Source: Pseudomonas putida
GTDB taxonomy: Bacteria > Pseudomonadota > Gammaproteobacteria > Pseudomonadales > Pseudomonadaceae
Length of the DNA stretch: 64,000 nt
Direction: 5' to 3'
Assembly: GCF_022627325.1 (NCBI RefSeq)
Contig: NZ_JAETZZ010000006.1
Coordinates: 62,001 to 126,000 of the forward strand
Shown: in pieces, positions 1-8,935 of the stretch
Numbering within the stretch: the stretch's first letter is position 1
How the letters are laid out: each line of letters opens with the position of its first letter
Notes under the pieces: model-generated
Seen by the model: the letters and a program-made list of their open reading frames with translations, nothing else
Database searches by the model: none
Told to the model about the DNA's origin: nothing
Made by a program: the position numbers and the translations under genes

Positions 1-642
1 GACGGTGCTGGCGTTGACGGCGACATCGAAGCACGCGTCAAGCAGATCCGTGCCCAGATCGAGGAAACGTCTTCGGACTACGACCGTGAGAAGCTGCAAG
101 AGCGTCTGGCCAAGCTGGCTGGCGGTGTTGCCGTGATCAAGGTCGGTGCTGGCACCGAAGTTGAAATGAAAGAGAAGAAAGCCCGCGTTGAAGACGCCCT
201 GCACGCTACCCGTGCAGCCGTCGAAGAAGGCGTGGTGCCTGGCGGTGGTGTTGCCCTGGTTCGCGCCCTGGCTGCCATTGTCGACCTCAAAGGCGACAAC
301 GAAGACCAGAACGTCGGTATCGCTCTGCTGCGTCGCGCTGTTGAAGCGCCGCTGCGCCAGATCACTGCCAACGCCGGCGACGAGCCAAGCGTTGTGGCCG
401 ACAAGGTCAAGCAAGGTTCGGGTAACTACGGCTACAACGCTGCTACCGGCGAATACGGCGACATGATCGAGATGGGTATCCTTGACCCAGCCAAGGTCAC
501 CCGTTCGGCCCTGCAAGCAGCTGCTTCGATCGGCGGTCTGATGATCACCACCGAAGCCATGGTTGCCGACCTGCCGGAAGACAAGCCAGCTGGCGGCATG
601 CCAGACATGGGCGGCATGGGCGGTATGGGCGGCATGATGTAA
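1..642 (+). CDS. groEL: Chaperonin GroEL, C-terminal part (5' end outside window)
   Basis: Open frame from base 1 to a TAA stop encodes 213 residues that match the end of the 60 kDa chaperonin: the apical and intermediate segment running into [20 protein letters not shown], then [13 protein letters not shown] and the methionine/glycine-rich tail ending [10 protein letters not shown]. GroEL forms the double heptameric ring that folds cytosolic proteins with GroES and ATP. The full protein is about 547 residues, so about 334 residues lie upstream of the window. The gene is followed by a strong intrinsic terminator and is not cotranscribed with colR. Identification is certain. Confidence 0.98.
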   Translation, partial: DGAGVDGDIEARVKQIRAQIEETSSDYDREKLQERLAKLAGGVAVIKVGAGTEVEMKEKKARVEDALHATRAAVEEGVVPGGGVALVRALAAIVDLKGDNEDQNVGIALLRRAVEAPLRQITANAGDEPSVVADKVKQGSGNYGYNAATGEYGDMIEMGILDPAKVTRSALQAAASIGGLMITTEAMVADLPEDKPAGGMPDMGGMGGMGGMM

Positions 643-666
643 GCCAGCCTTACCCCTGTAACAGGA

Positions 667-698
667 AAAGCCCCGGTTCGTGAGAATCGGGGCTTTTT
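667..698 (+). terminator. Intrinsic terminator of groEL
   Basis: AAGCCCCGGTTC pairs with GAATCGGGGCTT around a GTGA loop and is followed by a T-run. It lies 25 bases after the groEL stop, so it should end the groESL transcript before the colR promoter region. Confidence 0.9.
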
Positions 699-806
699 CG
701 TTTGCGTAAACTTCGCTGAATATGTACCAGCACTGGCACTGTCCGGTCGATGGCCTTAAGCTGCGCCTGCCGCGCACCACAGCGAAGCGCCGCACAGGAG
801 AACCCG

Positions 807-1490
807 ATGCGAATTCTTTTGGTTGAAGACAACCGCGATATCCTTGCCAACCTGGCTGATTATCTGGGCATGAAGGGCTACACCGTCGACTGCGCCCAGG
901 ACGGCCTGTCAGGTCTGCACCTTGCAGCCACCGAGCACTACGACCTGATCGTGCTCGATATCATGCTGCCTGGTATCGACGGTTACACCCTGTGCAAGCG
1001 CCTGCGCGAGGATGCCCGTCGCGATACGCCGGTGATCATGCTGACCGCCCGCGACCAGCTCGATGACCGCCTGCAGGGCTTCCGCTCCGGCGCCGACGAT
1101 TACCTGCTCAAACCGTTCGCCCTGTCCGAGCTCGCCGCGCGCATCGAAGCCGTGCTGCGCCGCGCCCAGGGCGGCGGGCGACGCACCTTGCAGGTTGCCG
1201 ACCTGAGCTACGACCTTGATACCCTCGAAGTCACGCGCCAAGGGCGCTTGCTCAAGCTCAACCCTGTCGGCCTCAAGCTGCTCGCGGTGCTGATGCAGAA
1301 AAGCCCCCACGTGTTGCGCCGTGAGGTACTGGAAGAGGCGTTGTGGGGTGATGATTGCCCCGACAGCGACAGCTTGCGCAGCCACGTACACCAACTGCGG
1401 CAAGTGATCGACAAACCCTTCGAAAAGCCGTTGCTGCATACCGTCCATGGCGTCGGCTATCGCCTGGCCGAGGGTCGCGATGGAGTTTAA
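807..1490 (+). CDS. colR: ColR, OmpR/PhoB-family response regulator
   Basis: 227 residues. The receiver domain (1-115) has the acidic pair E7-D8, phospho-acceptor D51 in LIVLDIMLPG, T80 and K102 (LLKPF). A winged-helix DNA-binding domain (about 130-222) ends in VHGVGYRL. ColR is the regulator of the ColRS system, which in P. putida responds to excess zinc, iron and some other metals and adjusts envelope genes. Start chosen at the ATG that follows CAGGAG by six bases. The longer open frame upstream lacks a ribosome site and homologous residues. The gene overlaps colS by 11 bases, so translation is probably coupled. Assignment rests on sequence type and on the neighbours colS, methyltransferase and inaA. 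Confidence 0.92.
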   Translation: MRILLVEDNRDILANLADYLGMKGYTVDCAQDGLSGLHLAATEHYDLIVLDIMLPGIDGYTLCKRLREDARRDTPVIMLTARDQLDDRLQGFRSGADDYLLKPFALSELAARIEAVLRRAQGGGRRTLQVADLSYDLDTLEVTRQGRLLKLNPVGLKLLAVLMQKSPHVLRREVLEEALWGDDCPDSDSLRSHVHQLRQVIDKPFEKPLLHTVHGVGYRLAEGRDGV

Positions 1491-2790
1491 GCAAAGCCTG
1501 GCGCAGCGCATCATCATCGCCTTCGCGCTGATGAGCGCGCTGGTGGCCGGGGCGTTCGCCTTCGGTATCGTCGCCACGGTGCATCTGGTTGAAGAACGCT
1601 TGATCTCCTCGGTGCTGGGCGGCGACTTGCAGCGCCTGCTGCGCATGGACAGCATCAGTGACTGGAGCCATCGGCCGCGCCCCGACCAGCTGTTCTACTT
1701 CAGCGGTGGGCGAGATGACTTCGAGCTGCCGAAAGACTTGCGCCACCTCGATGCAGGCTTTCATGAGGTATTCCGCGACCAGCTTTCCTACCACGCAATG
1801 GTGGAAATCGTAGACGGCCGACGTTATGTACTGCTGCAGGATCAGAGCGATTTCGAAGAGCGCGAACGGGTGCTGTTCGCTGTCGTCGTGGTGGGCTTCG
1901 TGCTCAGCCTGGTCCTGGCAGTGTTCCTCGGCTGGCTGCTGGCGCGGCGTGTAATGGCACCGGTGATCCGCCTGGCGCGGCAAGTGCGCCATCGTGATCA
2001 ACTGCTTGGCCTGGCACCGCCCTTGGCGCCTGACTACGCCGCCGATGAAGTCGGCCAGCTGGCCGCGGCCTTCGACGATACGCTTGGTCGTTTGCGCGAT
2101 GCACTGACACGCGAGCGTCTGTTCACCAGCGACGTTAGCCATGAATTGCGCACGCCACTGATGGTTCTGGCCACTTCCTGTGAGCTGCTGATCGAAAACC
2201 CCAATCTGGACAGCCGCTCACGCAGCCAGGTCGAGCGCATCGCCCGTGCCACCGAAGAAATGCGTGAGTTGGTCAAAACCTTCCTGATGCTCGCCCGTGC
2301 CCAGCGCGACCAGGGGGCCGTGGCCTCCCAAGCGACGCTGCGTGAAGTGGCCGACGATTTGATCGGCGTGTGGCGCGACACCATCGAGCAGAAGGGGCTG
2401 ACGCTGTACTTCGATGGCCGCGTCAGTGCCGGCCCGCTGCTGTACAACGCGACGTTCCTGCAGTCGGTGATGGGCAACCTCTTGCGCAACGCGGCGCACT
2501 ACACCGACAGTGGCTACATTCGCCTGAGCCTTGAAGCCAACGGGTTCAGCGTCGAAGACAGCGGTGTCGGCATTCCGGAGGAGCAGCGTGAAGCGATGTT
2601 CAAACCCTTCGTGCGGGGTGATGAACGGCGCGGTGAGGGTCTGGGCCTTGGCTTATCGCTGGTCCAACGGATCTGCGACGATCAGGGATGGCACGTTACG
2701 CTGACCTCAACCGCACCCCATGGCTGCCGCTTTCAGGTGGACTTGAGCCAGAGCGCTGAGAAGTCCGATCCGCTGAAGCCTTGCGAGTGA
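1480..2790 (+). CDS. colS: ColS, metal-sensing histidine kinase
   Basis: 436 residues. TM1 is at about 12-34, a periplasmic sensor loop at about 35-130, TM2 at 133-155, HAMP at about 156-208. The dimerisation domain has H221 in DVSHELRTPL, and a HATPase domain follows with N-box NLLRNAAHY and G-box GEGLGLGLSL. The periplasmic loop ends in EERE, giving E126 and E129 of an ExxE metal-binding motif, and carries E96. These agree with residues reported as important in P. putida ColS (from memory). The inner-membrane protein phosphorylates ColR. The start lies inside the colR 3' end. Confidence 0.93.
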   Translation: MEFKQSLAQRIIIAFALMSALVAGAFAFGIVATVHLVEERLISSVLGGDLQRLLRMDSISDWSHRPRPDQLFYFSGGRDDFELPKDLRHLDAGFHEVFRDQLSYHAMVEIVDGRRYVLLQDQSDFEERERVLFAVVVVGFVLSLVLAVFLGWLLARRVMAPVIRLARQVRHRDQLLGLAPPLAPDYAADEVGQLAAAFDDTLGRLRDALTRERLFTSDVSHELRTPLMVLATSCELLIENPNLDSRSRSQVERIARATEEMRELVKTFLMLARAQRDQGAVASQATLREVADDLIGVWRDTIEQKGLTLYFDGRVSAGPLLYNATFLQSVMGNLLRNAAHYTDSGYIRLSLEANGFSVEDSGVGIPEEQREAMFKPFVRGDERRGEGLGLGLSLVQRICDDQGWHVTLTSTAPHGCRFQVDLSQSAEKSDPLKPCE

Positions 2791-2815
2791 ATCGCTGGGC
2801 TATATTCCTTTAGGG

Positions 2816-2831
2816 ATAACACTTTTTTCAC
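2816..2831 (+). promoter_or_regulatory. Candidate ColR-binding site before the methyltransferase operon
   Basis: The sequence ends in TTTTTTCAC preceded by an A/C-rich tract. The ColR consensus I recall is YYNA(C/G)NNYTTTTTCAC, and this site departs from it at one position. It lies 66 bases before the methyltransferase start, in the gap after colS. Members of this operon are known ColR targets in P. putida, which supports the call. Confidence 0.65.
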
Positions 2832-2897
2832 ATTGGAATGACCTGTTTCCTACGCAGTGTTACTTAAGGTGCGTGCAATGGAGCCAGGAGATGCCCA

Positions 2898-3578
2898 ATG
2901 CGTAGCCCTATCAAACTCGAGTTTTCCAAGAAGTACGACCAGCAACATGCCCGGGAGTACTTTCTAAAGCACCAAGATGGTCTGGCACGTCGCCTTTCCC
3001 ATAAGCGCGACGAGCAACTGGCCCGTCGCGCCTTGGCGCTGGCCGGAGAACCGGGGTTGGTGCTGGACTTGCCTTGCGGCGCGGGCCGTTTCTGGCCGCT
3101 GCTGGCCGAAAAACCCAACAGGGTGATCATCGGTGCCGACAATTCCGAGGCAATGATCGAGACAGCCTGTGCGGCACAACCGCCAGAGGTGGTGGCGCGG
3201 GTACGGCCCTTGCAAACATCAGCGTTCGCCATCGACTTGCCGGACAACTCGGTCGATAGCATTTTCTGCATGCGCTTGTTTCACCACATCGGCGAGGCGG
3301 CCCACAGGAAAGCGATTTTGTCGGAGTTTCAAAGGGTTAGCCGCGACAGCGTAATCCTGTCATTGTGGGTGGATGGAAACTTCAAGGCCTGGCGGCGGCA
3401 GAAGCTCGAGCACAAGCGCAGTGCCAAAGCCGAGCCGGGCAGCTACCAGAACCGTTTCGTGTTACCGGCAGAGACAGTCGAAGAAGAATTCAAAGCCGCC
3501 GGCTTCAGAATCCAGGAACGCCTGGATTTCCTGCCGTTCTATGCCATGTGGCGGGTTTATGTATTGCGTAAGGGGTAG
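2898..3578 (+). CDS. Class I SAM-dependent methyltransferase
   Basis: 226 residues. Motif I of the Rossmann fold is VLDLPCGAGRFW (about residues 54-65), followed by acidic motif II (IGADNSEAMIE) and a motif resembling post-I/motif IV (VDSIFCMRLFHH). The fold therefore binds S-adenosylmethionine. The substrate is not visible from sequence. The ATG follows CCAGGAG by seven bases. It is the first gene of a three-gene unit with the inaA-like kinase (6-base gap) and a small secreted protein (1-base overlap), downstream of a ColR-like box. An envelope-related substrate such as lipopolysaccharide is an inference from this context only. Confidence 0.85.
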   Translation: MRSPIKLEFSKKYDQQHAREYFLKHQDGLARRLSHKRDEQLARRALALAGEPGLVLDLPCGAGRFWPLLAEKPNRVIIGADNSEAMIETACAAQPPEVVARVRPLQTSAFAIDLPDNSVDSIFCMRLFHHIGEAAHRKAILSEFQRVSRDSVILSLWVDGNFKAWRRQKLEHKRSAKAEPGSYQNRFVLPAETVEEEFKAAGFRIQERLDFLPFYAMWRVYVLRKG

Positions 3579-3584
3579 TGTTTG

Positions 3585-4283
3585 ATGGCTGTAGCCCAAA
3601 GCGGGGAATCACGCTTCGATTATTACTGGCGTCAGCAGGGCGAATGGGTCGAGGAACCGAACCAGCGCCGTGGTGGTGAAAGTGGCGTGCAACGCCTTAA
3701 CGATGCCGATGGCAACTTGCTGTATGCCAAGCGCCAGGTCGGGCACATCTACCGCAGCCTGCTGCACCCGTTCGGCAGGCCGACGGTGCTGCGTGAGCTT
3801 GACGCGCTGAACAGCTTCGAACAGCTGGGGGTGCGTGTGCCGCGTATCGTGTTTTGCGGAGCCGAGCGCGATGCTGACCATCAATGGCGTGCGCTGCTGG
3901 TCAGCGAGGCGCTCGATGGTTTCATCGAGCTCGATGCCTGGCATGCCCAAGGTGCCCGCGAGCGTTACCCGCACGTGGTGCATGAACGCATGCTCAAAGA
4001 GTTGGCCGACAACCTGGCCCGCATGCACCTGGGCCATTGGCAACATGGTTGCCTGTACGGCAAGCACGTGTTCGTCAAGGTGATCGGCGAGGGTGAACAA
4101 AGCCGCGTTGAAGTGGCGCTGCTCGATCTGGAGAAGTGCCGCCGCCGCATCAGCTGCCAGCGCGCAGCGGCCAATGATCTTCGCCAGCTGCGCCGCCATT
4201 CGTCGCTCAATGACGCGGAATGGCAATCCTTGCTCTACTTTTACGAGATGGCGTTTGGCAGCGCTGTCAAAGGGTTAGGGTAA
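3585..4283 (+). CDS. inaA: InaA-like lipopolysaccharide kinase family protein
   Basis: 232 residues of the Kdo/WaaP kinase-like superfamily. The N-terminal lobe has LLYAKRQVGHIYRS with a candidate nucleotide-binding lysine. The catalytic-loop region contains LARMHLGHWQHGCLYGKHVF, and VALLDLEKCRRR supplies the metal-binding aspartate (DLEK). InaA of E. coli is acid and stress induced; its substrate is unsettled, but relatives phosphorylate lipopolysaccharide core sugars. An in-frame TTG three bases upstream is possible; ATG is preferred with an AAGGGG site nearby. The gene sits between the methyltransferase and a small exported protein. Confidence 0.82.
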   Translation: MAVAQSGESRFDYYWRQQGEWVEEPNQRRGGESGVQRLNDADGNLLYAKRQVGHIYRSLLHPFGRPTVLRELDALNSFEQLGVRVPRIVFCGAERDADHQWRALLVSEALDGFIELDAWHAQGARERYPHVVHERMLKELADNLARMHLGHWQHGCLYGKHVFVKVIGEGEQSRVEVALLDLEKCRRRISCQRAAANDLRQLRRHSSLNDAEWQSLLYFYEMAFGSAVKGLG

Positions 4284-4510
4284 TGAAACTAGAAATCGCT
4301 CGAGCTTTGTTTCTGATAGCCGGCCTGGCGGTTACCACGGTGGCGGTTGCTGCCTGGGAAGAGCCGCGGCCCAAGGTGTTCAGCAAGGCTGAACTGGCGG
4401 AACAATGCGCGTTGCCGCAGGCAGTGAAACAGCAGGTCCATGCCCAGCCGGACCAGGATCTGCTGTTGTTTCTGTTCGGGCTTCGGCAGGGCTTGCGGCC
4501 GGCAGGCTGA
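4283..4510 (+). CDS. Small secreted protein of the ColR-linked operon
   Basis: 75 residues. A typical Sec signal peptide (basic MKLEIAR, hydrophobic core LFLIAGLAVTTVAV, likely cleavage after AVAA near residue 24) leaves a mature segment of about 51 residues with one cysteine and the sequence PRPKVFSKAELAEQC. The start codon overlaps the stop of the inaA-like gene (TAATG), which argues that the frame is real and translationally coupled. No family is recognised. A periplasmic role in envelope or metal stress is inferred from the operon. Confidence 0.72.
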   Translation: MKLEIARALFLIAGLAVTTVAVAAWEEPRPKVFSKAELAEQCALPQAVKQQVHAQPDQDLLLFLFGLRQGLRPAG

Positions 4511-4528
4511 GCCAGGTTCGAGCATCGC

Positions 4529-4556
4529 AGGCCTCGCTATTGCGGGGCCTTTGCTT
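4529..4556 (+). terminator. Terminator of the ColR-linked operon
   Basis: AGGCCTCGC and GCGGGGCCT form a nine-pair stem with one G-U wobble around TATT, followed by TTGCTTTT. It lies 19 bases after the last plus-strand gene and just before the convergent RND pump gene. Confidence 0.75.
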
Positions 4557-4572
4557 TTCTGCGTTGCCCCGG

Positions 4573-7500
4573 TCAGGCGACCACAGGTTGTTTGGCCGCA
4601 GACTTGTGCGCCAGCAGGGTGTAGATAGCCGGCAGCACGAACAAGGTAAACAACGTCCCGATCGACATCCCCGTCGCAATCACAGTACCAATGTCGAAGC
4701 GGCTCACGGCCCCGGCGCCCGTCGCCAGAATCAGCGGCACCATGCCAAATACCATCGCCGCGGTGGTCATCAGCACGGGGCGTAGGCGAATGGCCGCAGC
4801 TTCCTCGATCGCCTCCCTTGCGCTCAGGCCCTTTTCCTCGCGCAACTGGTTGGCGAATTCGACGATCAGGATACCGTGCTTGCTGATCAGGCCGATCAGT
4901 GTCACCAGGCCGACCTGGGTGTAGATGTTCATGCTGGAGATACCCAGGAACAGCGGCAACAGCGCCCCGCAGACCGACAGCGGTACCGTCACCAGAATCA
5001 CCAGTGGGTCGCGGAAGCTTTCAAACTGCGCTGCCAGCACCAGGAAGATGATCGCCAGGGCCAGGCCGAAGGTCACCCACAGCGCGCTGCCTTCCTGTAT
5101 GTACTGGCGTGCTGCACCTGCATAGTCGAAGGAGAACCCTTCCGGCGCCTGCTCGGCAGCAATGTCCCGTACCGTCTGCAAGGCTTCGCCGATGCTGACC
5201 AACGGCACACCCTGGATGATCGCCGAATTCAATTGCTGGAACTGGTTGAGCTGGCGCGGACGCGCCCGGTCACTCAGGGTGATCAAGGTCGACAGTGGCA
5301 GCAGTTGGCCCTGGTCGTTCTTGACGTAGTAGTTGTTAAGCCAGCCGGGATTGTCGCGGTAGGGGCGTTCGACCTGGGCGATGACTTTATAGCTGCGGCC
5401 TTCGAGGGTGAACCGGTTGATTTCCCCCTCGCCCAGCAAGGTCGCCAACGTGCCACCCAGGACGTCCATGGATACCCCCATCTGCGCAGCCTTGGCACGG
5501 TCGATGTCGACTACCACCTCGGGCTTGTCGAACGCCAGGTCGATGTCGAGGAAGGCAAATTTGCCCGATGCCTGGGCGCGTTCCTTGATCCGTTGAGCGA
5601 CCTCCAGCAGCGTCTGGTAATCGCCAGCGGTATTGATGACGAACTGGAACGGCAGGCCCTCGCCGGTCCCAGGCAGTGACGGCAGATTGAAACCAAAGAT
5701 CTGCAGGCCGCTGATGTTGTCGAGTTTGGCCTGTACCAGGGGCAGCAACTCCATCTGCGTGCGGTCGCGCTCGTTCCAGGGTTTGAGCAGAAAACCACCG
5801 ATGCCGCTCTGCACACCGTTGAAGCCGTTGATCTGGAACGACGAGTAGTATTCGGGGAAGGCTTTGAACAGTGGGGTGAACTGGTCGGTGTAGGCATTGA
5901 GGTAGTCGAGGTTGGCCGGTTGTGGCGAGCTACTGATCATGAAGATCACCCCCTGATCCTCGTTCGGTGCCAGTTCGTTCTGGGTGAACTTGAGCAGCAC
6001 CGGGATCAGGCACAGGATGATCACTGCGAACACCAGCACCACCGGGCGGCTGTCCAGGGTAGTGTGCAGCAGGCGCTGATAACGGCCCTTGATTCGCTCG
6101 AACAGCATGTCAAGGCGATGGGCCAGGCCGCTGGCATTCTGTTCCCGACGCAGCAGCAAGGCACACATCATCGGCGACAGGGTCAGGGCGACGACACCAG
6201 AGATGATTACCGCCCCAGCCAGGGTCAGGGCGAACTCCTTGAACAAGGCACCGGTGAGCCCGGTCAGGAAGCCGATCGGTGCATACACTGCGGCCAGGGT
6301 GATGGTCATCGACACCACTGGCATGGCGATTTCCCGCGCACCCTCCAGCGCGGCGTCCAGCGGTGACTTGCCTTCCTCCATGTGCCGGTGGATGTTTTCC
6401 ACCACGACGATGGCATCGTCCACCACCAGGCCGATGGCCAATACCATTGCCAGCAGGGTCAGCAGGTTGAGCGAATAGCCCATCATCTGCATGAAAAACA
6501 ACACCCCGATCATCGACAGTGGGATGGTCACCACCGGGATCAGTACCGAGCGCAGTGCGCCGAGGAACAAAAACACCACCACGATGACGATCAGCACCGC
6601 TTCGCCAAGGGTCTTGACCACTTCGTCAATCGAGGCCTGGATGAACAGCGTGGCGTCATAGGCAATCGACCCCTTGAGCGTGGACGGCAGCTGGCTTTCC
6701 AGCTCCGGCATGATGCGGCGTACTTCCTTGATCACCTCCAGCGGGTTGGCGGCCGGGGTGGCCTTGATGCCGATGTACACCGAAGGCGTGCCATCGAACG
6801 AGCTGACCGTGTCGTAATTTTCCGCTCCCATCTCCACCCGGGCCACATCACCGAGCAAGACCCGGCTGTCGCCTGAGGTCTTGAGCGGCAATGCGGCGAA
6901 AGCCTCGGCCGACTTCAGTTCGGTGTTGGCGTTGATGCTGGTGACCACGTATTCGCCCTTCACCTCACCCGCGGCGGCGAGAAAGTTGTAGCGGCGTACG
7001 GCGCTGGTCACGTCAGTGGCGGCAAGGCCGAAGGCTGCCAGCTTGACCGGGTCGATCCAGATGCGCATGGCGAACACCTGGTTGCCGAGGATTTCGGCCT
7101 CGGCCATGCCCGGCAAGGTTGCAAGTTTCGGCTGGATGACCCGTGACAGGTAGTCGGTGATCTGCGGGTTGCTCATTTCCTTGCTGTAGAAGCTGATGTA
7201 CATCAGGGCCGAGGCATCTGCGGCTTCTTTGCTCAGGACCGGGTCTTCTGCGTCTTGCGGCAACTGGTTGCGCACTTCGTTGGCCTTGGCCAGCAACTCG
7301 GTGAACAGGCGGTCGCTGTCGGCACCGATACGCGCATAGATGGAGATGATCGAGAAGTTTTGCCGGCTCACCGAGGTCATGTAGTCGATGCCCTCGGCGC
7401 TGGCCAGGCTCTGCTGCAGCGGTTGGGTGATGTAGCCCTGAATGGTCTCTGCGTTGGCGCCGGGGTAGGCCGTGGTCACCGTGATCAGGGCATTTTCCAT

Positions 7501-7617
7501 TTGCGGGTACTGGCGGATCTGCAGCGTGTTCCAAGCCTGAAAACCCAACAGCAGGATCAGCAGGCTGACCACGCTGGCCAGCACCGGGCGGCGGATGAAC
7601 GGGTCGGTGAACGCCAT
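4573..7617 (-). CDS. RND efflux pump inner-membrane protein (MexW-like)
   Basis: 1014 residues, full length for a hydrophobe/amphiphile-efflux RND transporter. The order is FIRRPVLASVVSLLILLLG (TM1), a large periplasmic porter loop, and TM2-TM6 with the proton-relay motif [20 protein letters not shown] second periplasmic loop and TM8-TM12, ending in a domain with GLISKHGILIVEF, follow. It would use the proton gradient to export drugs or other amphiphiles from periplasm or membrane. AGGAGG precedes the ATG. It is cotranscribed with the adaptor 13 bases upstream. No outer-membrane channel is encoded here, as in MexVW and MexJK, so it probably borrows an OprM-type protein. Synteny with P. aeruginosa (beside the DUF1513/imelysin genes) points to MexVW. 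Confidence 0.92.
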   Translation of the reverse strand: MAFTDPFIRRPVLASVVSLLILLLGFQAWNTLQIRQYPQMENALITVTTAYPGANAETIQGYITQPLQQSLASAEGIDYMTSVSRQNFSIISIYARIGADSDRLFTELLAKANEVRNQLPQDAEDPVLSKEAADASALMYISFYSKEMSNPQITDYLSRVIQPKLATLPGMAEAEILGNQVFAMRIWIDPVKLAAFGLAATDVTSAVRRYNFLAAAGEVKGEYVVTSINANTELKSAEAFAALPLKTSGDSRVLLGDVARVEMGAENYDTVSSFDGTPSVYIGIKATPAANPLEVIKEVRRIMPELESQLPSTLKGSIAYDATLFIQASIDEVVKTLGEAVLIVIVVVFLFLGALRSVLIPVVTIPLSMIGVLFFMQMMGYSLNLLTLLAMVLAIGLVVDDAIVVVENIHRHMEEGKSPLDAALEGAREIAMPVVSMTITLAAVYAPIGFLTGLTGALFKEFALTLAGAVIISGVVALTLSPMMCALLLRREQNASGLAHRLDMLFERIKGRYQRLLHTTLDSRPVVLVFAVIILCLIPVLLKFTQNELAPNEDQGVIFMISSSPQPANLDYLNAYTDQFTPLFKAFPEYYSSFQINGFNGVQSGIGGFLLKPWNERDRTQMELLPLVQAKLDNISGLQIFGFNLPSLPGTGEGLPFQFVINTAGDYQTLLEVAQRIKERAQASGKFAFLDIDLAFDKPEVVVDIDRAKAAQMGVSMDVLGGTLATLLGEGEINRFTLEGRSYKVIAQVERPYRDNPGWLNNYYVKNDQGQLLPLSTLITLSDRARPRQLNQFQQLNSAIIQGVPLVSIGEALQTVRDIAAEQAPEGFSFDYAGAARQYIQEGSALWVTFGLALAIIFLVLAAQFESFRDPLVILVTVPLSVCGALLPLFLGISSMNIYTQVGLVTLIGLISKHGILIVEFANQLREEKGLSAREAIEEAAAIRLRPVLMTTAAMVFGMVPLILATGAGAVSRFDIGTVIATGMSIGTLFTLFVLPAIYTLLAHKSAAKQPVVA

Positions 7618-7630
7618 GCCTGCCTCCTGG

Positions 7631-8779
7631 TCAGTCCGCGCGCGGGGCGCCTTGTTGGGGATCGAGGGCTGCGTCCTGGCCGATACGGATGGCCGCGCCA
7701 GGGCTCAGTTTGAGCTGCCCGGCGGTGACCACCTGTTCGCCAGCGGCGAGCCCTTTGCTGATCACCACCACGCCGTCGCGCCGCTCGCCAGTCTGCACAC
7801 TGCGTTGTTCGGCGCTGAGCCGCGGCTGGCCACTGTCGTCGCGCTCGGGGTTACCGTCCTTGTCTTTCTTGGGCGCGACGACATACACGGAATTGCCATA
7901 CAGCGTGTAGGTAATGGCGCTTTCCGGCACCACGATCTGTGGGCGCGGGTCAGGCAGGAGCACCAGCAGGTTGGCGAACATGCCCGGCAGCAGCTTGCCA
8001 TCCGGGTTGGCCATGGTCGCGCGCACCAGCAGGTTGCGCGTGCTCTCATCGACCTTGGGGTTGATGGCGCTGAGGCTGGCAGAGAAGGTCTGGCCAGGGT
8101 AGGCGGCCACCTGCACCTGTACCTGCTGGCCCAGGCTCAGTTGGGGCAGTGCCTGCTCCGGTACGTTGAAGTCGACGTACAGGCTGGAAAGGTCCTGCAG
8201 GGTAGCGATCACAGAACCCGCCGCCAGGTAGTCACCGACATCCACCTGGCGGATGCCGATCGTGCCGCTGAACGGGGCGCTGATGCTTTTCTTGGCTTTC
8301 GAGGCCTTGAGCTGGTCGACCACCGCCTGGTTGCGCCGGTATTGGGCGGTGAGGCGATCATATTCGCCCCGAGAGATGGCTGAATCGCCCACCAGCTGGC
8401 TGCCGCGGCCGAAGTCCACTTTGGCCAGGCCCAGGTCCGCCTGGGCAGTGCCCAGCAGTGCGGTCTCCTGATCGTCATTGAGCTTGAGCAGCAGTTGCCC
8501 AGCCTTGACCTTCTGGCCGGAGTCGAAATGCAAGGATTGGACGATGCCTTCCACCTCAAGGCTCAGCTCGACTCCCTGCAGGGCCTTGAGGCTGCCCACG
8601 GCGGGCAGGCGCTGCTGCCACTGGCGCTGCTCGGCCATGGCCGCCGCCACGGTGATGGGGGGCTTGGGGGCAGTGAACATCTGGATCTGCTGGTAGATCG
8701 AGAAGGCCTTGTAGCCCCCCAGGGCCAGCACGATCAGCAGAACGACGGCCAACATGATGAGCATGCGGCGGCGCAGCAT
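7631..8779 (-). CDS. RND efflux periplasmic adaptor (membrane fusion protein, MexV-like)
   Basis: 382 residues. A single N-terminal membrane anchor (LIMLAVVLLIVLALGGY, about residues 7-23) is followed by a biotinyl-lipoyl half-motif (VEGIVQSLHFDSGQKVKAGQ), an alpha-hairpin, the second lipoyl half (SAPFSGTIGIRQVDVGDYL) and beta-barrel and membrane-proximal domains. It has no lipobox, so it is anchored by the uncleaved helix. It joins the RND pump encoded next to an outer-membrane channel. It is the first gene of a two-gene operon whose promoter must lie in the 156-base gap up to the DUF1513 gene. Confidence 0.92.
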   Translation of the reverse strand: MLRRRMLIMLAVVLLIVLALGGYKAFSIYQQIQMFTAPKPPITVAAAMAEQRQWQQRLPAVGSLKALQGVELSLEVEGIVQSLHFDSGQKVKAGQLLLKLNDDQETALLGTAQADLGLAKVDFGRGSQLVGDSAISRGEYDRLTAQYRRNQAVVDQLKASKAKKSISAPFSGTIGIRQVDVGDYLAAGSVIATLQDLSSLYVDFNVPEQALPQLSLGQQVQVQVAAYPGQTFSASLSAINPKVDESTRNLLVRATMANPDGKLLPGMFANLLVLLPDPRPQIVVPESAITYTLYGNSVYVVAPKKDKDGNPERDDSGQPRLSAEQRSVQTGERRDGVVVISKGLAAGEQVVTAGQLKLSPGAAIRIGQDAALDPQQGAPRAD

Positions 8780-8935
8780 AAGTCCGTTTCCTTGGATGCG
8801 AGGTTGTTATTGGTTTTGACACGACAACGGGCAGTCCTGCCCACGTGCGGATGGGAGAAGTATTGACTGTTTTTTGAGTGACGGGGAAATGGTTTGCGAC
8901 CCCGCGCCTGACGGGGCCGCGCGAACCTGGGTGAA

